Shown: one piece after another, positions 59,777 through 64,000 of the stretch
Position numbering within the stretch: the first letter of the stretch is position 1
Layout: each line of letters begins with the position of its first letter
Assembly: GCF_007997155.1 (NCBI RefSeq)
Contig: NZ_VORT01000005.1
Coordinates: 1-64,000, forward strand
From: Aequorivita antarctica
Lineage (GTDB): Bacteria > Bacteroidota > Bacteroidia > Flavobacteriales > Flavobacteriaceae
DNA: 64,000 bases
Direction: 5' to 3'
The notes under the pieces: model-generated
The model's input: only the letters and a program-made list of their open reading frames with translations
The model's database searches: none
What the model was told of the DNA's origin: nothing
Made by a program: the position numbers and the translations under genes

Positions 59777-60949
59777 CTAATTTTTAGCGGAAGTTACATT
59801 TACTTTTGAAGCCAAATTCTTTGCCTTTTCGGTTACTTCTGAAATATTTCCTTCGAGCTTGTCGTGGGTTAAAACAACGCCCATCCTTCTGTAAGGTCGG
59901 GAAGTAGGTTTTCCAAAAATTCTGAAATCTGTTTTTTGCGAAGCCGCTACTATTTCAAGTCCCTCAAAAATGGGGTTCTCTGAATTCTCCGTGGCCAAAA
60001 TAACAGCACTGGCGCCAATGCGTTCCTGAGTTATATCAGAAATTGGAAGTCCTAGCACGGCGCGAAGGTGTAGCTCAAATTCATTGAAATTTTGGGTTTT
60101 GGCAAGCGTTACCATTCCCGTGTCGTGCGGACGGGGGGAAAGTTCGGAGAAATAAACGCCATCATCTGCAACAAAAAATTCAACGCCCCAAATGCCACAG
60201 CCGGTTAGGGCAGTGGTTACTTTTTCGGCCATTTGCTGTGCTTCCTTTAAAACTTCACTTTTCATTGGTGCTGGTTGCCAGCTTTCCATATAATCGCCGC
60301 GTTCTTGGCGGTGGCCAATAGGAGGGCAAAAAAGTGTTTTCCCGTTGCGTTGGGTAACGGTGAGCAGTGTTATTTCATACTTGAAGTTTACAAAAGCTTC
60401 TACAATTACTTCCGCCACATCGCCGCGAGAGCCGTCTTGTGAATATTTCCAAGCTTTTTCAATATCTGTTTCCGTTTTTATAGTGCTTTGCCCTTTTCCG
60501 CTGGAAGACATCAAAGGTTTTACTACGCATGGCATTCCTATTTCTGCAACCGCTTCTTTAAGACTTTCAGCTGAGGTTGCATAGCGATATTTGGCGGTTT
60601 TCAAGCCTAATTCTTTGGAAACAAGATCGCGAATTGCTTTTCGATTCATTGTAAAGTTTGCCGCCTTTGCTGATGGGATTACTGTATAGCCTTTTTTTTC
60701 ATATTCATAAAAACGCTCTGTGCGTATAGCTTCAATTTCAGGAACTATATAATCTGGTTTGTACTTTTCAACAAGGGCATCCAACGCTTTTCCATCGAGC
60801 ATATTTATTACTTCAGCAAAGTCTGCAATTTGCGCTGCGGGTGCGTTTGCATAGCTGTCCACGGCTATTACTGTTTGCCCGATTCTTTTAGCGGCAATAG
60901 TAAATTCCTTGCCCAATTCTCCGCTTCCTAATAATAAAATTTTAGCCAT
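59777..60949 (-). CDS. purT: Formate-dependent GAR transformylase
   Basis: A 390-residue ATP-grasp enzyme that makes formyl-GAR from formate, ATP and GAR in purine synthesis, an alternative to folate-dependent PurN. I start it at 60949 ([16 protein letters not shown]); the longer frame to 61003 adds a hydrophobic stretch that crosses the neighbouring terminator. Motifs are [29 protein letters not shown], the grasp signature SSSGKGQS, and [19 protein letters not shown], which binds the nucleotide. With purH it is one of two purine genes in this window, 43 kb apart. Confidence 0.95.
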   Translation of the reverse strand: MAKILLLGSGELGKEFTIAAKRIGQTVIAVDSYANAPAAQIADFAEVINMLDGKALDALVEKYKPDYIVPEIEAIRTERFYEYEKKGYTVIPSAKAANFTMNRKAIRDLVSKELGLKTAKYRYATSAESLKEAVAEIGMPCVVKPLMSSSGKGQSTIKTETDIEKAWKYSQDGSRGDVAEVIVEAFVNFKYEITLLTVTQRNGKTLFCPPIGHRQERGDYMESWQPAPMKSEVLKEAQQMAEKVTTALTGCGIWGVEFFVADDGVYFSELSPRPHDTGMVTLAKTQNFNEFELHLRAVLGLPISDITQERIGASAVILATENSENPIFEGLEIVAASQKTDFRIFGKPTSRPYRRMGVVLTHDKLEGNISEVTEKAKNLASKVNVTSAKN

Positions 60950-60988
60950 GCTATGTTTTTTGTAAAAATACAGCAATAGATTAAATGA

Positions 60989-61024
60989 AAAAACCCAAAG
61001 CACAATTTGTACTTTGGGTTTTTA
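60989..61024 (-). terminator. Rho-independent terminator after the T9SS type A gene
   Basis: AAAACCCAAAGC / ACTTTGGGTTTTT, a strong stem with A/T runs on both sides, about 20 bp after the stop of the 970-residue gene. It overlaps the extra 5' end of the longer purT frame. Confidence 0.85.
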
Positions 61025-61044
61025 TCATTTAAAAAGTTTCTAAG

Positions 61045-63957
61045 TTATTTAACGATGATTCGTTTAACTCTTCCGTCTTTTTTGTTTCCAACACGAACTA
61101 GGTAAACCCCTTTGGCTACATAACTCATGTCTAATTTGTATTGATATCCGTTGCCGTTGTTTTCAAGCTTTTTGAACAATAATCTTTGTCCAAGAGTATT
61201 GTAAACGGAAAGGTTCATAGCCTCGGAATAATTAACGGTCTTCAAACTTATGTCAAAATTGTTGTTCTCTAGGATTAAAACGGTTAAACCATTTTCGTCG
61301 AAAATATTTTCACCAACACCCACAGTACCAATTTGTGCTGAATAGTCTTCGGTTTCACCAAAATTTGTTTCTTCACAGGCATCATCCGGTACAGGACCAT
61401 TCCAGTTGGTTTTTGCACGCATCAAGTGTTGACCAAATGCTGCCCCTGATGGGATTACCAAATCAGTAGTTATGGTGTATGTTCCACTTCCTTGCCCGGA
61501 AGCAACTTCAATGTTGTCAACCACAATTTCGTCATTAGTGAAGACGAAGTCATCATTAAAATCAATCCAAACACGAATGAACTGATCACCATAACCTGTA
61601 GTTATAGTAAGGTCGTTAGTAGAATCTGGCTCCATTCCTGCTATAAGGTTTGTAAAATCACCATAGCCTTCACAAGCAGATGGATTGTTGATATCCGTTA
61701 CACTGAAAAGTTGAAAACCATCTCCAAATGAACAATCGCCAACGGGCTGACAGTTTTGTTTGATGATAACCACAGAGGTTGAATCATTTGAAGTATCACT
61801 GTCTCCAGCCAAAGATGTATAGGCGCTCAAGTTATAACTTCCAAGAGCAGAAAAATCACCAGTTTGTACAAAGGTGTATGAAGTAGATGAATTTGCAGCC
61901 AAAGGACCAGCAACTACTTCTGTAACTACAGTTCCTTCCAAGTCGTATGAAACATCAAAATTTGATTTCGGCTCACCACCAAAGTTGTTGATGGTAACCA
62001 CGATGTTTTCGGAAGCTGTCAAGTCGGTACCAGAAACAGGAGCTGTAATTGCGCTCACACCAATATCATTTGGCTGTAAATAGGTCACGGATTTTGTACG
62101 GCCATCGTTTGAGGTGTCTTCATCGCCAGCCATATTGGTTTCAGACATAATGGAATAGGTTTGACCAACAGTACCCATATTTGCTGTAGCGGTAAAAGTA
62201 TATTGAGCCGTTGCAGCAGAAGCTATTGTTCCGATGAAAGTTTCTGAAACTACTGCTCCACCATCCACTTGGAAGGTTACTGGAAAGTTTGAAGCACTGT
62301 TTTGGCCATAGTTGAAGACAGTAACGGTAACTGTTTCGCTGTTTGAAAGCGTTCCAGTAACTGGTGAGTCAATGCTTACTACTCCAATATCATTGTTGAA
62401 GTTTGGTGCAATTTGGAAAACACCTACCACATCTTTTCTTCCACTGTTCATATATTCGTCTATGAACCAGAATTCTTTATCGTTTGATGGGTCCAAATCA
62501 ATTTTGCTGTAATCACCGTAACGAGTACCTGGAATGTTTTGATTACCTGCGGCAATCAATTCTTCCCCAATAGTCATGGTATTCAAAGGGTCGTTTGCAT
62601 AGCGGCCAGTATAATAGGAGCTTACTCTTTTTGTAGTCGGATCAGGAGTTGTTGGTCCAGCCATAGAAGTGTATCCCATCCCAATGTTTCCTTGTACATC
62701 CATCATCATACTTGCATGCCAAGCGTGTTTTCCATCAGGGGAAGTATAGGTTCCTTCTTGGTATATTGACCAAGGTTGTCCATCGGCAGTTTGGCGAAGC
62801 TCGAACCAGCGCACACCGGCAAGTTCACCGCTTGTGGCGTCAGTATCAACAACAAAGTTGAAAACCGCAGAGTTATGGTCGCCAAATTTTCTAAACTGTG
62901 CTTGGTTCATTATCGTTGCCTGTAATGCATCAATAGCTGTACCACCACCTGGTTGGGTTAAATTCACAAAACTACCACCGTCAAAAACTGAAATGAAAGG
63001 AGTTGTGGTCAATTCAACAGGAGCAGAAATAGTGGAGCTTCCTGGGCTAGCCCAGTTAACATCTACAGTCCAAAGTTTTACGTGATCCTGCGAAACACCA
63101 GACCAAGCATCATCTTGCAAATAGATAATTGGCAAACCGCCAGCTGCTGGCAAGTTGCTATTGCTTACGTTAAGTGCTTGAGGGCTATAAAAACCGCTGG
63201 TTACAATTCCCGGAAGGGGAAAACCAATTATTTGTGCGGTTGGATCGCCAGCGAGCATTTTAGTCCGCTCCATTGCATAAATTTTATTAGTAGCTGAAGT
63301 ATTGTCTGTCATATAATAACCATCGCTCCAAACTGAAAGCTTCTGATAATCGTTGATTTGTGGAATGTTGTAAACATACCAGCCATCATTTACTGGGTCT
63401 GGACCGTCGGAAACAGCTACTTGTGCACCACTCCCCAAGAAAGTCATTACAAACCTATCTGCAGCATTGTCATACGAAATAGTAAGATCGCAGCAACCAC
63501 CATTTGGAAAAATAGTTGGGTTTGGGCTAATTTGACCAGTTAATGGGTTTCCGCTTTTGTCAAAAATACGGAAGCCAGTGTTGAATACAACTACGGCGTG
63601 ATTAGGTCCAACACCTATAGAAGGGTCTGTAGGTTGTGAACTTGAAGTTGCCGCGTCAAAAACCAAGGTAGGAGCTTTTCCGCTAAGAATTTGCTCCATT
63701 TTATCTGGGTTTCTAACGAAATAATCATCTTCAATCTGAGGATCTTTTCCGGGAACAATCAAGTTTTTTGAAGCTCTTCCGTCTTGCATCACTTGTTCTT
63801 TTACTCTTGCTGGAGCCAAATTTGTTTGAGAGGCTATTGAGGGCACATGCACCATAGAGCCTACTGTGCCCACATAAGTTGCATTTGTTTTTTCTTGAGC
63901 CTGTCCTTGAAAGACAAAAGCGAAGAAAAATAGGAGTAACGTAATCTTAATTTTCAT
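61045..63957 (-). CDS. Large T9SS type A sorted exported protein with CARDB and GEVED domains
   Basis: A 970-residue exported protein. Signal peptide about 1-20 (ends FVFQGQAQ). The N-terminal half (about 95-510) is beta-rich, looks like a beta-propeller (DPSIGVGPNHAVVVFNTG, GGCCDLTISYDNAADRFV) and lacks a catalytic motif I can name. Two CARDB adhesion domains follow (about 520-625 and 628-735), starting NNDIGVVSI and PNDIGVSAI, then a GEVED domain (about 745-885, ending FGETEDYSAQ). The type A sorting domain closes it (about 895-970: SVYNTLGQRLL, MSYVAKGVYLVRV, KRIIVK). Probable cell-surface adhesin or secreted scaffold. Confidence 0.88.
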   Translation of the reverse strand: MKIKITLLLFFFAFVFQGQAQEKTNATYVGTVGSMVHVPSIASQTNLAPARVKEQVMQDGRASKNLIVPGKDPQIEDDYFVRNPDKMEQILSGKAPTLVFDAATSSSQPTDPSIGVGPNHAVVVFNTGFRIFDKSGNPLTGQISPNPTIFPNGGCCDLTISYDNAADRFVMTFLGSGAQVAVSDGPDPVNDGWYVYNIPQINDYQKLSVWSDGYYMTDNTSATNKIYAMERTKMLAGDPTAQIIGFPLPGIVTSGFYSPQALNVSNSNLPAAGGLPIIYLQDDAWSGVSQDHVKLWTVDVNWASPGSSTISAPVELTTTPFISVFDGGSFVNLTQPGGGTAIDALQATIMNQAQFRKFGDHNSAVFNFVVDTDATSGELAGVRWFELRQTADGQPWSIYQEGTYTSPDGKHAWHASMMMDVQGNIGMGYTSMAGPTTPDPTTKRVSSYYTGRYANDPLNTMTIGEELIAAGNQNIPGTRYGDYSKIDLDPSNDKEFWFIDEYMNSGRKDVVGVFQIAPNFNNDIGVVSIDSPVTGTLSNSETVTVTVFNYGQNSASNFPVTFQVDGGAVVSETFIGTIASAATAQYTFTATANMGTVGQTYSIMSETNMAGDEDTSNDGRTKSVTYLQPNDIGVSAITAPVSGTDLTASENIVVTINNFGGEPKSNFDVSYDLEGTVVTEVVAGPLAANSSTSYTFVQTGDFSALGSYNLSAYTSLAGDSDTSNDSTSVVIIKQNCQPVGDCSFGDGFQLFSVTDINNPSACEGYGDFTNLIAGMEPDSTNDLTITTGYGDQFIRVWIDFNDDFVFTNDEIVVDNIEVASGQGSGTYTITTDLVIPSGAAFGQHLMRAKTNWNGPVPDDACEETNFGETEDYSAQIGTVGVGENIFDENGLTVLILENNNFDISLKTVNYSEAMNLSVYNTLGQRLLFKKLENNGNGYQYKLDMSYVAKGVYLVRVGNKKDGRVKRIIVK

Positions 63958-64000
63958 GGTTTAGGGTTTGTTTTGAGTTAATTTTTATTTCAGGCGTCTA

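Noticed and set aside
1-64000. CRISPR array, prophage, transposase, integrase or toxin-antitoxin locus
   Set aside because: I looked for evenly spaced direct repeats and for hallmark proteins (Cas, integrase, transposase, portal, capsid) on both strands and found none.

Overview
The window comes from the chromosome of a member of the Bacteroidota, almost certainly family Flavobacteriaceae. The evidence is T9SS sorting domains (types A and B), a PorT/SprT-like protein, a SusC/SusD pair, the exosortase F pair, an archaeal-type ProS, a short RpoD, genes without Shine-Dalgarno sites, many perfect TAnnTTTG -7 boxes, and AT-rich DNA. The genus cannot be fixed from the sequence. Most of the window is core chromosome. 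I see no prophage, insertion sequence, CRISPR array, rRNA operon or replication origin.

Layout. 1-120 is the tail of a type B T9SS cargo gene. 0.3-9.1 kb holds a FadL-like porin, a Tyr/Gly-rich lipoprotein, proS, tRNA-Glu with rpsT, coaD, a small membrane protein, surE and a Prc-type protease. 9.1-11.1 kb holds a lone DppC-like permease and an anchored DNA/RNA endonuclease. 11.1-18.3 kb is, on the minus strand, purH followed by the rod-shape cluster mreB-mreC-mreD-mrdA-rodA, mostly with overlapping ends. 18.4-21.3 kb holds a MacB/FtsX permease, a free-Met-sulfoxide-reductase-like GAF protein and the xrtF pair. 21.4-27.7 kb is a copper-handling cluster: DUF3347 lipoprotein, HYC_CC_PP-type protein, Cu(I) P-type ATPase, TonB-dependent receptor and periplasmic HMA protein. 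28.9-33.6 kb is a susC-susD pair. 33.8-37.8 kb holds an M90 peptidase, a YpdA-like reductase, rpe, a BLUF photoreceptor and rpoD. 37.9-40.4 kb holds an ECF sigma factor, an anti-sigma-like membrane protein, a gene remnant and a surface lipoprotein.

40.5-43.3 kb is the proline operon proC-proB-proA. 43.6-46.0 kb is a small accessory patch: an Asp-nucleophile hydrolase, a Crp-family regulator and a GNAT enzyme, with unusual non-coding spacers. 46.1-48.9 kb is rpsO-pnp, with a structured pnp leader. 49-52 kb holds a lipoprotein, accD and fbaA. 52-56.8 kb holds tamL, a TrmH-family methyltransferase, porT and menG/ubiE. 56.9-61 kb holds trkA-trkH and purT. The window ends in a 970-residue type A T9SS cargo protein.

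I found no clearly new multi-gene system. The items most worth a second look are the exosortase F pair, the BLUF gene set 5 bp upstream of rpe with its promoter against the rpoD terminator, three enzymes lacking hallmark cysteines (the YpdA-like reductase, the fRMsr-like GAF protein and AccD), the nested pnp leader structure, a 50-codon gene remnant and a 34-residue basic peptide gene. Several starts were moved to internal codons on the basis of signal peptides, upstream terminators or promoter boxes; each entry says so.
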